Assembly: GCF_932294415.1 (NCBI RefSeq)
Contig: NC_065535.1
Coordinates: 23,152,782-23,216,781 of the forward strand
DNA length: 64,000 nt
Reading direction: 5' to 3'
DNA from: Quercus robur
Taxonomy: Eukaryota; Streptophyta; Magnoliopsida; Fagales; Fagaceae
Translations under genes and position numbers: made by a program
Notes under the pieces: generated by a model
Seen by the model: only the letters and a program-made list of their open reading frames with translations
Told to the model about the DNA's origin: nothing
The model's database searches: none
In this document: positions 27,086 through 40,662 of the stretch, piece after piece
How positions within the stretch are numbered: position 1 is the first letter of the stretch
Layout: each line of letters begins with the position of its first letter

Positions 27086-30000
27086 ATGAGTAGTGGGGGT
27101 TTGGGTTCAGCAGCAGCTTCCTTACAAAGCTGCTTTTCACCAACCACCAGCAGATATAGTAGTTATTCCTATGCACCCACCTCACTCATTCCTCGTACCT
27201 TGTCTTCCCCAAATCTCAAGCTCAAAGGTCTCAGATTTTCTGGACCCAAAGGAAGTCGAATATACAGCAATAGCAGCAACAGACCTGGTGGTGCTGATGG
27301 TGGTTCTGCCTCTGGTATTACTATTAATTCCCATTACTTTTCCTCAAATTTTATTTGTAGTAGAATGATAAAGACCCAATTTTTTATTGGTTGCTTTGAG
27401 GTGACCAGGCCTTTTGATTTGATAAAATGGACTACTTTGAGGGAGGCTAGACTAGCTAATAATTTGTAACTTAGAAATTCATGGGTTATGGCTGTTCTTA
27501 ATTTATTGTCAATATCTGAATTTATTCATGATTGACTAATAATCTATCAATAAGACTAATCCTAATCCAAACTAATTTATCTGAACAAAACATTTCTCAT
27601 TAAATATGACCTTCAAGTGGTGACTTGTTAAACTTATATATCTAGTGGCCAGTGGGTTTCTTAGAAAAAGTGTAGGGATGAATAACTTGTTTCTAATTTC
27701 TATAATTCAACATAGAGAGAAGTTGGTGTTTTTTGTCTTTTCAGTGATTGTATCGAAGTTTGATGCAATGCACTTGTATAACACCTTGTATCTTCTTTTT
27801 GTAACATTTTTTTTTCATTGGAGATTGAAATTTAAAGGGGACCTGGAGGGTACCCTTTGGGCTACAATTTTCTTGTAACAATTAGTTTAGAGTACTTTTT
27901 GTCACAAATTGTAATTGGCATATTTAAGAAAGCTTGGCTAAGAATTAGTTTGTTAAAGATTTTAGCCCAGAATTACCAAGAATTAGTTAGAAAAAGTTTA
28001 GCGTAAGCCACACAACTTTGCATCTATAAATAGCAAAGTCAAGGCATTTGTAAAGGGTCTTTGAGAGGATTTAACAAATCATTCTGATTAGAACTGAAAT
28101 TCCAAAAGTGATTTTGAAGAGTTGTTTCACTAGTTTCCCCTCTAAGCAACTTAACATCCTTCCCATTCCCTCATTGTTTGAGATTTGCTTCCAACCACTT
28201 TAGAATTGCTCTTAGAATATATTCTCTATATAATAATTTCAGCTGAGAGAGTAGTTTTGGTTTCGGCTACCATTGTAATTTTCTTCCTCCCTTTGTAACT
28301 ATATAGGTCTGATATTAATTTTCTGCTTAATTTTTTTGTGTAATATGTGAAATATGCTTTGGTTCTCATCGTATTCTTCTTTACGGAAACTGAGTTTCAT
28401 ATAAATTTGGAGCTAGTAAGTCTTGTAGTTGCAAAGAGATGAACTTTGAAGTTGGTAGACGAGGTCATGAAATTGGCTATTGGCTAATGCTAATAAGAAA
28501 TGGGAAGTCTAGCAGATCATTATGGAGGCAATGGATGGATTTCAAAATGATCTAACAAAAGTTCCATAAATCGCTTCTCATCAGGGAAATCATGGAATTT
28601 TGTTTAAACAGAGACGTAGTGAATGTGCGCATCATGAAATCAGCAATCTCCCTGGGGAAAGTAGGAAACTGCTAAGGTGTTTTGAACATAGCTTATGTGA
28701 ATAAAAAACTCTTATTCCAGTGAATGAATTTCTTTTGGTGCAATTGTGGGTGAGATAAATTTGAACTAATTCTTGCTAGCAACCAGTTAGTTTAGGCTTT
28801 ACTACAAATTTGGGCTTTAAATTACCCTTAAGCTAGTACTGATGAAGCTGGGGTCGGTTCATGCATTTTTCATGATGCAACTCTGGCTCGATAAGTCCGC
28901 AGACTAATGATACTTTGGTGACTTGTGATCATAATGAAAAGGGAATATATGAATGCTGAATTTATTGTATATGTACTATCTGATTTGAGGGAAGCTTGCT
29001 TGGAGAGTAGAACCTTAAAGGCATTGATCCTAGGCACAACTAAATTGCAAAAGTAACTCTTTAAGTTTTGGACATTTCTAGACTTGTTGATGGGCTGCCA
29101 ACACTGAGTCTGCTGATGATTGAGTCTAGGTGGTATATATTTAACTAAAGTGTGTGACTTACTTTAGAATATATTTCTTGAACCAAAACAGAATTCTTTT
29201 GACGGGGTTAATAGAATAAATGCATCTTCATTTTGGTTTTCAGAGTCCAGGGGCACAAAAAAATACAAGTTATTGTCTCAAGATGGCCTGTTGTTCCACT
29301 CAACCACAAAGTGGCTCACTTTCATGATTCAAGAAACTCTCTCTCTAAAAAGTGCCTTTGTAGGGAATAACCCTAGGATGTTCAGTATAAGATTTCGTTA
29401 TATAACCTGCCAGGGCCATGAAAAGCATTTGTCATTTGTAGGTTATTCTAGCTTCTCTGTAACTTTTGTCTTACTTTCTCATTTTTGATGGAAGGATCAT
29501 CTTAACGGTGTGAATTTATACATGTAATATTATAGCTGGAAAGAAATTCATTGAATTAGTAATTTGGGACATCTTTGTGAGGAGGCCTACTAGGACCATT
29601 TCTACACATTCCTTTTCTAATTAAAAACAGGTACTGATCTAGCAGATTTTGATGACATGAATAATTAATATCTGTTAAGTCCAATCCATGATATGTGCAG
29701 TTTAAAAATTTCTTTATTGGTTTTGGAATCCCACATTGGCTAGTCAAATAAAAAGAAGGTGCACTAATCCTATTAAAAGAGTTAGTCCCACATTGAAAAG
29801 AAAAGTAGGGAGGTGTTCTAGTCCCTATAAATATAGTGGTAGACTGGTAGTGCATCTTTGTTTAAGGTGTGAGAGTTACGAGTAAAGCTTTGTCTTGTGA
29901 GAGAGTTAAAGGCTAAGTTTTGTCTTGTGAGGTAGTATGAGGGAGCTTTTGGGTGTGTTAGGGGTTTGGGTTAGTTTTTGTGACAGTTAGTGAGACTTTT

Positions 30001-32674
30001 TGAGTGTGGTTGTAATCCTTATTATTGATAGTGGATTTTTTGTTGGCATTGCCTGTAGACGTAGGCATAGAGTTTGCCAAACCACATTAAATTGTGTGTT
30101 ACTGTTGTGGTGCTTGCTATATTATTGTTTTGCATCTTACAACAATATCCTTTGCCTCTCTTTTCAATTTTCGTTTCTTCACTTGCCAGTATAGTCTTTT
30201 TTTTTTTTTTTTCATTTGTGTGTGTGGGATTTGGGTTATTATTATTATTATTTTGGGGGGTGGGGGGGTTGGGGGGGGGGGGGGGGGGGGTGGTTAGTGT
30301 TACAGACCTTACCAATTTGTGTTTCATGATGTGATGCAGAACGTTATTTTCTATTCTACATATACCATCTCTAGCCCATACATGGAGAGATTTTTCTTTG
30401 ATAAAGCATGTGATTCACTTCACATGAAGAGAGTTAGTGATGGACGAAAGAAGGAAACTTAGATTTATTGAAAAAAGTTTGCTAAAAAATGTTGCTGATC
30501 TTTTATATAACATTTCTAATATAGAATGTCACTTCCTTTATTATCTCTGTAATGACTAATGAGTTACTCATTCTCAATCTTGTAGGTGATAGTGACAGCA
30601 GAGGTGTTCTGGATGCATTTTTCTTGGGAAAAGCTCTAGCAGAAGCCTTAAATGAACGTATTGAGTCTACAGTTGGAGAGTTTTTGAGTGCAGTTGGTAG
30701 GCTGCAAGCTGAGCAACAAAAGCAAATACAGGACTTCCAGGTAGTGGGCAATTCAAACTGCAGTAGATTCTCTTTAGATTTCTTTCTGGTTTTAAGCTAC
30801 TTTCTACGTCATTTTACTGTCTTTCTTTTCAATACTAGCTTCTTTTACAGTTTAAATCTTGTGGAAGATCACATATATGCTGATTTCTATTGCAGACAAG
30901 TTAAAAGAGGTACTTTATAAAAAAAGATAAGTTAAAAGAGGTAGTAACTAAGTAAAAGCTTCTGTGTCTTTATTAAAGAAATTTAACACTTTTCCACCAA
31001 ATATATTGTTGTAAATCAAAATTAAAGATCACAATTGTGCCCATCTTTGGACAAAGCTGCATAGCATGGTGACTGTAATATTGTTATTTGGCAAGCAATC
31101 AGTACTTTTAGCTAAATTATGAAAAGTGGCATGTAGAAATGATGAAAGAATCCAATTTTAATAATCTTGATGAACTCAATTGTTATTATCATTCATTCTC
31201 ATTCTTGTGCTGCAAAAAGTAGGATTTTCTAAAACCATTTTTAGAATCTTCTTTCCAAATCAAATGGAGCTTTGTTTGTAAATCTAGTATTATAATATGC
31301 CAAATGAAGAGCTCTCTGTGTCCCTCTCTCTTAGGAGTTGGTAGGGATGACCATGGACCAGGTTTGGGTCAGGTATACTTGTTCTTGACCCGAAACTTTT
31401 ACTTATGGATACCCGGATCCCAATACCCATTAAGCACCTGTACTTGATTTCCACCCGGATTTTTACCCACGGTAACGGGTACCCGAACTGACCCTACTCA
31501 AAATTGTCGGGCATTTTACAAAATGTCATGGGTAAATATAATTAGGTGGGTTTTATTCGAAATTATGAGGTCGGGTGTGGATATTACCCAAATTCGATCC
31601 ACACCAAAAAGAAAGGAAAAAGAAAAAGAAAACCCACAAAACACACCAATTCCCAAATCAGTTTCAGCCTTTCTAATCTCTGCATTTCTTTGCTTTGTTC
31701 CTCTTGTTCCCAATCCAACTGCTCTAATACCATTCCCAATCTGAGCTGCTCTATTTCCAGTTCCCTTCCCAGTCTCCCATAGCTCTTCGGTTTCAGATTT
31801 TCGGTGGTAAGTTTTTTTCGTGGGTTTCTTTCAAAGTTCATGCACTTAAGCCGAAAATGTAAGTGGATTTTGTTTCAATCTGTGGATGGTGCACAAAGTT
31901 AACTGATAATAGGATCTTCAGTGTATATGAAGTTTCTAGATTGTTCTAGAAAACTTTCATTAGGGATTGGTGAACACTATTGGATTCAGAATGTTTGATA
32001 ATAGCCATATGTGGGGAAATACAAAGGTAGTTGTTGCATAGATCCCGTTTGCCATAGGCCTATCTATTATTTGGAAAATGATAAGTTCTTTGATTTTATA
32101 AATGGAATTAAAAGTCCTTGGTCCAGGAGAATCATGAAGAACAATGATCAGTTGTTGCCTAGACCCCATTTGCCATATGCCGATATATTATTTGGAAAAT
32201 GTTTAGTTCTTTGATTTTATAAATGGAATTAAAACTCCTTTTGTCCAGGAGAATCATGAACAACGATTTATCGAATTTACTTGGGGCACATTTTTCTTAA
32301 TTTGCAATGGAAGACCTTTCATTATGGCATATCTGTTCTTTGGGTACTGTAGATTCAATCCATCACTGTTTTAAAAGGAGAATATTTCATTCATTGATGA
32401 TATGCAGGAAGATGTGTTGGAAAGAGCCAAAAAAGCTAAGGAGAAAGCAGCAAGGGAGGCCATGGAGGCACAAGGACTAGTTCCGAAGTCTACTATAGTA
32501 GATACAACACCAGCAACTGATAGTGTTGATTCTGTTACTGCATCATCAACGGTCAGTGAGATTAGTGCTGCAAATCCATCCTCATTGTCGAGTCCGACTA
32601 CCCCCATGTCCCAGCCAGATAGAGGTCCTGCTGATAAGCAGGAACCTGCTTTAGGGGTGTCAAATGATGACTGA
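27086..32674 (+). CDS. Chloroplast protein of the At4g13200 type, 3 exons
   Basis: Exons 27086-27314, 30586-30740 and 32408-32674 join in phase to 216 aa. The start MSSGGLGSAAAS is chosen over an upstream in-frame ATG at 27050, because the Ser/Ala-rich, acid-poor first 65 residues then make a typical chloroplast transit peptide. The conserved core is DAFFLGKALAEALNERIEST, then GEFLSAVGRLQAEQQKQIQDFQEDVLERAKKAKEKAAREAME, predicted helical or coiled. A Ser/Thr/Pro-rich tail follows. From memory, the Arabidopsis relative is an uncharacterised plastid protein reported with plastoglobules; its function is not known. Intron 1 (3.3 kb) holds a poly-G tract and intron 2 a tandem duplication. Confidence 0.88.
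29720..30000. repeat. Repeat-like insertion in intron 1
   Basis: Two AGTCCCACATTG-like words (about 29730 and 29787) and a CTATAAATATAGTGG promoter-like box followed by GTGAGAGTT repeats look like part of a dispersed plant element (LTR or TRIM). No ends or TSD were found. Confidence 0.3.
30255..30292 (+). repeat. Poly-G tract (G-quadruplex-prone) in intron 1
   Basis: G6-T-G7-TT-G20 after (ATT)n. In the sense strand of the intron it could form G-quadruplex RNA. Such runs are also typical assembly or sequencing artefacts. Confidence 0.8.
32025..32265. repeat. Tandem duplication, about 121 bp x 2, in intron 2
   Basis: GTTGTTGC(A/C)TAGA(T/C)CCC(G/A)TTTGCCATA ... CAGGAGAATCATGAA occurs twice in direct order with about 121-bp spacing. 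Confidence 0.85.
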
Positions 32675-33268
32675 TTTATGAGTGTAACCTATTCTAGAAT
32701 ATAATACAATAAATTTGTCTTGTGATATAGTTCACCCCACTTTTAATAATTGTCTAGTCCACTAAATAACTACTCAAGTTTGATTATGCCAAAAGAATGG
32801 GCCAAACACGAGGAACTCCATGAATCTGATCAGCTATCTATACTAGATGGTTTTTATACTAAAATTCTCACCATGCTAAGTTGGGTTTAATACTCTTTGA
32901 GATTGTATTCTGTTGGAATGCATCCTAGTAGTTGAATACATTTTTCAGAGTGTACTGATAGATTGTATTATGTTTAAATTTATTTTGATAAATTGCGTTC
33001 GGTATTATGTTTGAACTTTTACTAAAAAAAATAATTATGCCAAATGAAATTGTTTTACTTTAGTAAGAAGTGTAGAATGCGCTTTCCCACATTAATACAC
33101 TTTTTTAATAGGATGACTATAGTAACAATGAATTAATGGATTGTTATAAAAAAATTATGCACAAAATTCACATACATTATAATATATATCTTACATAAAT
33201 TTCCCTAAATAAAGATTTAAATATTAATAGCTACTTAAACACAATTACCATTAATAAGGGAAATAATA
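32675..33268. other. 3' flank of the At4g13200-like gene
   Basis: AATAAA at 32708-32713, 34 bases after the stop, is a plausible polyadenylation signal. The rest is AT-rich and featureless. Confidence 0.5.
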
Positions 33269-34375
33269 ATAACTGTTAGGGACATTTTTTTATGTAATTG
33301 GCATATCCTTTGACAAAACGGACTTTACTTGTATTTGAGTAAATCTAAGTAGATTCAAGATGATTATTACAAGTGGTTAAATTGAAGACATGAAGATTAC
33401 TCAAGAATTGCTCAAGAACTGCTTAAGAAAAGTGCAATTTGCAGGTCTCGATACCTTCTCGATAGAAGCTCGATCTATTGAGATTCATTAAAGCTCGACA
33501 GATGTCTCGATCTATCGAGCTTACGGGATTCAGACTATAGCCAGCAACGTTTTTATTCTAAAAGGCTATTTGTTTATGAGTTTGTATAATCCTTATAGGA
33601 CTAGAAAAACCCAAGGTTTGTGGATTTGTATAATCCTTATTGGACTAGGAAAGCTTAAGGTTTGTGTAAACCTATTTAGAATAGGAGAGCCCATTAAGCT
33701 TCTATTTAAAGGAGGTGAAAAAAGAAAAACCTAACCCTAGAGAGTTTCATAAGGTTTTCTTTTGAAACTTTAGCCTCCTCCTATAGAAGAAAGAGTTCTT
33801 GCTGCGTTTCTTGTATGCCTTTGAGTTCTATAACCAAGCAAAGTTTCTTATACCAACATTGAAGATTTTATTGGTGTTTCTATGTGAAGCTGCTGCAAAT
33901 CCACTACAACATCAAAGGGTTGCTGTGGAGTTAGTCACGTACTTGGATTCGTGTAAAGGAGTAAGTCGCGTACTGGGATTCGTGCATCAGATTGGTTAGT
34001 CACGTACTAGGAGCCGTGCATCAAAAGGAGAGATTGTTACTACAGAACAAGTCCAATTGGGTATTAGGGTAAGAGTTCAACTGTAGGTTGATATAAGGTA
34101 CTGTGATTCCTTTACTTGTAACCGCTTGTTGTGATAATAGTGGATTCTTGGGAGTGGTGACCTTAAAATCACCCGGTGGAGTTTTGTCTCGGTGGTTTTC
34201 CTCATTCGTAAACAAATCACCCGTATCAAATTTATTTTTCACTACATACTTAGTTATTTAGTGATTTGTTTGTGCTGCCACGTATTTGTATGTTAATTTG
34301 ATTAATTAATAAATTTGGCTAGTTAATCAATTAATTAATCATAAGGGGTCAATACATTCTTGGCCTATCAATAAC
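33269..34375 (+). mobile_element. Solo LTR, family S, copy 1 (TSD ATAAC)
   Basis: The LTR 33274-34370 runs TGTTAGGGACAT...TTGGCCTATCA, with ATAAC at 33269-33273 and 34371-34375. It contains CTCGATCTATCGAGC-like self-complementary words and the block TTACTACAGAACAAGTCC shared with copies 2 and 4. No primer site or coding sequence adjoins. Confidence 0.88.
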
Positions 34376-35481
34376 AAAAGTGTTCATTAGACATTTTGCT
34401 TATGTTCTTCCCCTGGATAACTCTCATGGTACTCTTCATATGCAAGTACGTCACCTATTTAAGCACACTCCAAATACACAAAATTGATCGACGCTCAACA
34501 ATGTGAAGATAAAACACGTACGGGGACAATGTGAAGATAAAACACTAACGGGGTATTTGGTTTGCATGATGTTAGATTGCAGTATAATCTATATTTTTTT
34601 GAGCTTACAGTGTGTCAATTTTTCTTCAACAACGAAACAAGGAAGTTGACACTCATTTGCTCGTTCTGGAAGATCTGCTTCCTTCCATTCTGCAATTCCC
34701 AACAGCAACACTCATACAAAGAACCTTCTTAAGTTTAAACTTCACCATTGCTTTTGTTTCATTAACCTTCGACTCCAGGAATTCCTGCTGAGTCACCAGT
34801 GTCGGAAACTTACCTATATTCAAACCCTTCAAAATAATCTAGTAGTCAAACTAAATCACAGCGAATGTATAATGATAATCAAACAAACAAGTCTAAGTTG
34901 GAGACCAAAGGGTTGGAAAAGACTCTGCAAGTATCTGAGCATTCCAAATTTTCAGAATATAAACCGGTGCTCCAGTAAAGGAAATGCAGATCATCAAATT
35001 AAGAGTGTCTTCAAAAGATTTTTCAAATGACCAAAGAAAAAGTGAAGATGGTGAAGTCACAAACTAAAGAAAATTTTTTATAGCACCTGCCTTAGGCCTA
35101 TAAATAACAGTTCTTGAATACTTTAGAGTTTGATTCTAGTAGAATTTCAAAACTTTTGAGTCTATCCCTTGAGATTGGTGAGGGTCTCTATTTATAGGAG
35201 TCTTGAGAAGGTTTAAAGATAGTTAATTTTGATTAACGACATGTGTTATAACTTAAATGATGGGACTTTGTAAGTCTTGTTCTTCGAGGGACATAAGACA
35301 TCACTTGATTTGCCCATACATCAACACATGACAATATGTAATTAGACTGCTTGTGCCACTTTAAATTAAGACCTCGACATGTATTGATATGTGATTGACT
35401 CTTGAATATTCTTTGTAATTTTCATTCAGTGACACTTAATTTCGTTAGTTTCTAAATGACAATAGTGAGATATATACACTT
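34376..35481. other. Intergenic DNA
   Basis: No ORF of note, no recognised repeat boundaries. Confidence 0.4.
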
Positions 35482-35687
35482 AAAGTGTGTTTGGATATCG
35501 CTTATTTGGCTGAAATTGAAAAATTATTGCTGAAATTACTGTAGATAAAGATAAAAGTTAGTTGAAATAGTACAGTGAGACTCATGAATAGTGCCAAAAA
35601 AGTGCAGTGGGGCCCATGAATAGTAGTAAAAATAAGCTAAATAATGAAATAATTTTAATTTTTAATCTTAATCCAAACGCACACTTA
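35482..35687. mobile_element. MITE, PIF/Harbinger-like (TSD TAA)
   Basis: Inverted ends AGTGTGTTTGGAT and ATCCAAACGCACACT with TAA next to each. Internal words TTTGGCTGAAATTGAAAA and GGGCCCATGAATAGT recur in the copy near 51720-51910. A 3-bp TSD alone is weak evidence for the superfamily. Confidence 0.6.
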
Positions 35688-37296
35688 ATAATATGACGTG
35701 ACAATCCATAAATAATGGCGTGAAGGCTGGTGTCTCCACGCTATAGCACACCTATCACTAACATAATCTTTTGCACCAATAACTCTCCCAAAATAGAATT
35801 GCTCAAAAAAAAAGAAAAGAAAATGGATTGGCCCAAACTTTGAAAGACGGATAAAGCTATAAGTACAACATTTTTACAACAATTTCAGCTTGAAAATTTG
35901 GTGTGATTGGAGAGGTACTTTTCGTTGCCTTTTTGCTTTGAATTGGTATATTAGCAGATACATCTTGAATTTTTTTTTTCCTTACTAGTTCTGTTTGGCT
36001 TGAACCATTTTTTTTATAGTTGGTATGCCACTTGGCACTTTGTTATGTTGGAATAAATCCAAACAATGAATAAAAGTTTGATAAACCAAAACTTAGAGGC
36101 ATGAATCTCCTTCCTTACACAATATTTGTCCCCATTAAAATGATTTTAAAGGGTTCTAGCAAATTTGTTCCTAGGATACAACTAAACTAAAAATTCTTCA
36201 AGTAACATTTTTGAAAGAATTCTTGTGAATTTCTATGTAATAGTGAAGGGAGTCTTTCTTAACATAAATATGGATTACTATTTATAGATAAGGAGGTGTG
36301 GCCCTTCAATAGGCACCTTTGAAGAGACACCTTAAATAGATGTTCTTCATTACATATTAAAAATTCTAATCTTGATTATTGTTTTCTTCAATACAGGCCT
36401 GACAATGGACTCCTCTTGTACACAATTAGCAACATCTATCTCTTATTCTTCATTCGGTAATATACCTTGTTTCAAATTTTTTATTTTCTTAACCTTTGTA
36501 TTTACTATATGGGTTTGCTTTGATCATCTATCATTGTTTGCAAAAGCTTGAATTCCATAATCAAACTCGCTGCAAGGTGAGGCCAACTCCTTCTTCCTCG
36601 TGTTTTTTATTTATTAATTTTTCAATAGTCGCCACCTCTTTGGCTATAGAAGAAGACCCTCTTCTGCCCGAGTAACTCCACCTCTGCCCAAAAAACGTTG
36701 TGGAATACAATCTTTGCTTCCATCTTAGTCAACTGGACAGACATGAAACCTGTTCATCATAGAATAAGTTTAGACCTTCTTTGTTCAGTCCTTTCATGTC
36801 ACTTTCCATACCTTGGACACAGCTCCACTAAACAAATTTTTGTTGTTGTTATGCAACCTATATTTTGTTTTGTTTTTGTTTTGCTACTAGAAACTAGTCT
36901 CTGCCTGTTATTGATTCCCCCTTGTTCCTTCTGATTTTGACGGCAAATTTCACAACTTCGAACAAACATTGATCATTTTCTCGAATTTATGTTCTCGTAC
37001 TCAACTTTTCCTATACAGGGTCTTTTTTTGTTTGTTTGTTTTTATTTTTTCCTTTACTCGCAGCTCCTCCAATATGTGTTAGGACCTAGAACCATGGATA
37101 ATTTATTTTTTTCTCCAATGCAGGAGTGATATTGCATGCGATTTTCATCTTGTAAGACAAGAATGTTGCGACAAGATTTCCATCACTAGTTGCCAATGGT
37201 TAGCTCAGAAACTCCTTGCCAGATGAATGTTCATATAGTGATGTTCGAATGTTTTTACAGAGACATTCCCCTTCACATAGATGTTCTTACAGTGAC
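35688..37296. other. Intergenic DNA
   Basis: No gene recognised. ORFs here are short and unlike any family I know. Confidence 0.4.
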
Positions 37297-38333
37297 ATTT
37301 ATGTTAGGACATATGTGATTCACTTGTTAGGAACATATGTCACTATTTTATGTAATTGGCTTATCCTTTGACAAAACGCATTTTACTTGTATTTGAATAG
37401 ATCTAGGATGTGTTTAATACTTCAAGAAATTTTGTTTCAAGATCAAGTGTTGAAGACATGCAAGTCTGTCCAAGATTCAAGCTGAAGAAGTGCTGTTCAT
37501 TAAAGCTTGACAGCTAGCTCGACAACTAGCTATCCATCGAGCTTAAGAAGCTGTTCCAGCCCTGTGGCTCGACAGCATCTTGACAAACAGATATCTGTTG
37601 AGTTTTATGAAAAACATAATTCCAGTTCTGTTTTGATTCTAATCCATGATTATGTGTTTGTGCTTTCTTTTCTTCTAACCCTAGACATATAAAAGGATTA
37701 TTTTAAGGGCCGTCAAAATATTCACAAGTTGCACAAGTGTTGAGCAAAGTTTGTTCAAGCAATTTGTAATTGGAGACAAAATTTTGCCCTAATTTATCAT
37801 TCTTGTGAAGAAGTTGCTGTGTATGTGCACCGTAGGGTTTTGTGATCAAACATCTTCTTGATCTTCATCGTTGGGATGACCTAAAGAACTTTGCAGCCAA
37901 CAACCTTCTCTAATTGGTGATTGAAGACGCGTACTGGGATCCGCGCATTGGTTAGTCACGTACTTGGGAGCTGTGCATCAAAAGGGGAAATTGTTACTAC
38001 AGAACAAGTCCAATTGGGTATTGGGGTAAGAGTTCAATTGTAGGTTGGTATAAGGTACTGAGATTCCTTTACTTGTAACCGCTTGTTTTGATAATAGTGG
38101 AATTTCGGGAGTGGTGACTTGAAAATCACCTGATGGGGTTTTTGTCATGTAGGTTTTCCCTATTCGTAAACAAATCACCGTGTTAAATTTATTTTCCGCT
38201 GCATACTTAGTTTATTGGTGATTTGTTTGTGCTACCATGCATTTACATGTGAATTAACTTAATTAATTCACTTGACTAAATTAATTGGTTAATTTATCAC
38301 AAGGGGTCAATTCGTTTTTGGCCTATCAGTTTA
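37297..38333 (+). mobile_element. Solo LTR, family S, copy 2
   Basis: 37302-38328, TGTTAGGACATA...TTTTTGGCCTATCA. Flanks ATTTA and GTTTA differ by one base, a likely mutated TSD. Aligns with copy 1 over most of its length (TCCTTTGACAAAACG, TTGTTACTACAGAACAAG, AGTGGTGAC). Confidence 0.8.
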
Positions 38334-38564
38334 CCATAGACGAAAATTCTTGGTTTATTTTCAAATGATGTGGTTGAAAAAGAATTATCCTTGCTTACCC
38401 TAAAGCTCCTTATTGGTTTAGTTTCGAAAAGGGAAGGGCCTGAACTTAAGAAAACAAAAGACGTCATAGAGTGGACGTACGACGCATCTCAGAGATTTTA
38501 ATTTCTCCTTCTAGGGAATGGTCTTTGCGCACCACACATTTATAAGAATACACCTGAGTTAAGT

Positions 38565-39652
38565 TCATTGACGAGTCGTCACATTATTTCTGGTAAAACA
38601 TGTTAGGGTAATGTTTTCAAAATCAATGGCGAGTTTGGCTACATACCCCTACTACTAGGAATGGCTTGGGTATGTACTTTCTTGAAGTGAGAAAATTATT
38701 CAAGGCTTATATCTTTGAGGCAATCATTGCATCTTCATACACATGACTATAATGTCGAGGTCATTCGTGCATTCTATGAGGTATGGTGTCCAAGCACCAA
38801 CACTTAAATTACTCCTCTAGGCAAGATGTTTATCTTTGTTCGGGACTCATATCGATTTCACAAGCTCTTTATCATTGTCTTTTAAATTTTATTTTTATTT
38901 TTATTAATGATGAAGTCTCTAAAGAGATGGAAATACTTATTTTTTGCTTTCCATATCATAGCAAGAAAGAATGGAAGCTGAGTGTTTTTGTGGATGATTG
39001 GATTGCCTTAGCCGCCTTCCTCTCTTGTTGGATTTGCATGTTTGTGTTTTCGAGTGAATATCTTCACTCAAAAACGCAAACGTGTATAGCCAGCAAGACA
39101 AAAAGGTGGCTTAGGATGACATGATTTCTTTTGCCTTTGAATAGTTGGCTTTGTGTATTCTAAGTTCCCTTTGAACTAGAAGGCAATCCAATCATCCAGC
39201 AAAACATGCGGCTTTCCTTCTTTTTGATGGAAAGCAGTAAATAAGTACTCATAGCTCTTGGGGATGACTCTACTTCTCTCACTATGTCTAGTCAATTTTT
39301 CATATAAAAGGAATGATTCACTTCATCATAAGAAAAGGCCAATGACAAGAGTCACTAAATTGATATAAGTTCCAAAGAGATACACATCTTGCCTAGAGGA
39401 GTATATAGAGTGTTGGTGCTTGGACACCATGCCTCACAAAATGCACGAATGACATCAACATTAATTATGATCTTGTGTATAAAGATGCAATGATGACTTC
39501 AAAAATATGAGCCATGTGAATAATTATCTCACATCGAGAAAGGACATCCTCAAGCCATTCCCTGTATTAGGGTATTTAGCCAAACTCACCATTGATCTTG
39601 AAAACTGTACTCCAACGTGCACCAGAAATAATGTGATGACCAAGAGTCATCA
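38565..39652. pseudogene. Inverted duplication of a plant-mobile-domain (PMD) gene fragment
   Basis: Left arm 38565-39058 and right arm 39063-39652 are reverse complements with point differences. The tip GAGTGAA-TATC-TTCACTC sits at 39052-39069. The right arm carries about 60 extra bases (about 39116-39177). Translating the left arm on the plus strand and the right arm on the minus strand gives the same decayed protein: VWCPSTNT at 38781-38804 and EAWCPSTNT around 39410-39433, then LGK(M)CISLWNLYQ in the latter. This is the block characteristic of plant mobile (aminotransferase-like) domain proteins. Both arms have stops and frameshifts. A transcript through it would fold into a hairpin of about 500 bp. 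Confidence 0.75.
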
Positions 39653-39876
39653 TATATAGCATCGTACAATGGAGATCCAGTATCTGCCCCTTGCAAAAAT
39701 GCCGAGGGAAAGTCTAGCAGCATCATACTTGAAGTGCCTTGCCTAACCAACAACGTTACCATTGAATGGTATTGATGATTGTGATATTGAAAGTGTAATA
39801 TTTGCCTCTACAAATAATGTCCATCAAAGATGAAGTTGTGCTATGCCTATTGTGCCTTGCCTTCTATACTTACCAT
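39653..39876. other. Short spacer before the copia element
   Basis: No feature seen. Confidence 0.4.
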
Positions 39877-40662
39877 GTTCTTGTTAGAAACTGAAGCAAG
39901 ATTGAAGCAAGATTGATGAAGCAATGCAAGTTTATAGTACAAGTTTATTACTGCTTAAGCTACCTACAGTTTAGTAACTGATATTATATTAGTGTATAGA
40001 ACGGCATGTCGTTTGTACAGTATATAGCATAGAGTAGTTGATAGTTAGTTGTATAGTAGTGCCACTTGTCATGATTAGATTGGCTAGGCAGTTGATTATT
40101 CTATTATGGTTTCCTGATCCTTTGTTTCTCTTATATAAAGAACAGAGGTAGATATTTATCAATACACGAAAGCATTTTCTCATTTGCTCTCTCATAGTTT
40201 CTCTCTCATTCTTTCTCTGTGTGTGATTGTTAATCTGCCATTGTAGAACCTTGAGGTTGTATGAGATTCAACATGGTATCAGAGCCGAACTAAGTTGTAG
40301 AGTCTTCAATCTAGTACTCTCTAAGTTTCTTAGTTCAATTTCTTGTTTCTTTGATGCTTTCTTCGAATCAAGTAGAAATACTTTTTTGTGTGTTTCTTTT
40401 GATTTCTGCATCAACTCATTTCTTCTAGAATCTTGATTTTCTTTGAACACGATTAAAATCTTGATTCTTTCATTCACAATAACAAATTGATATCCTTGAT
40501 TTAGGGTTTGTGGATTCAGTGATTCTACTTCTTCATTCATCAAGGTCTTGTTTTGATCATAGTGTTTGGTTATTGGGAAATTTTGAGTTGATTTTGTACA
40601 AAATCAATTCTTGTCTTGATATTCTGATTGATTTGTGAATTGTGACCTTCATTGGATTAAGA

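Noticed and set aside
31340..31560. Block rich in ACCCGGAT / GGGTACCCGAAC words in intron 2, possibly a hAT-type MITE
   Set aside because: It looks like a dispersed repeat, but I could not find paired ends or a target duplication.
38783..39124. 113-aa ORF across the centre of the inverted duplication
   Set aside because: It runs through the PMD fragment in a shifted frame and across the hairpin tip, so it is a by-product of the duplication.
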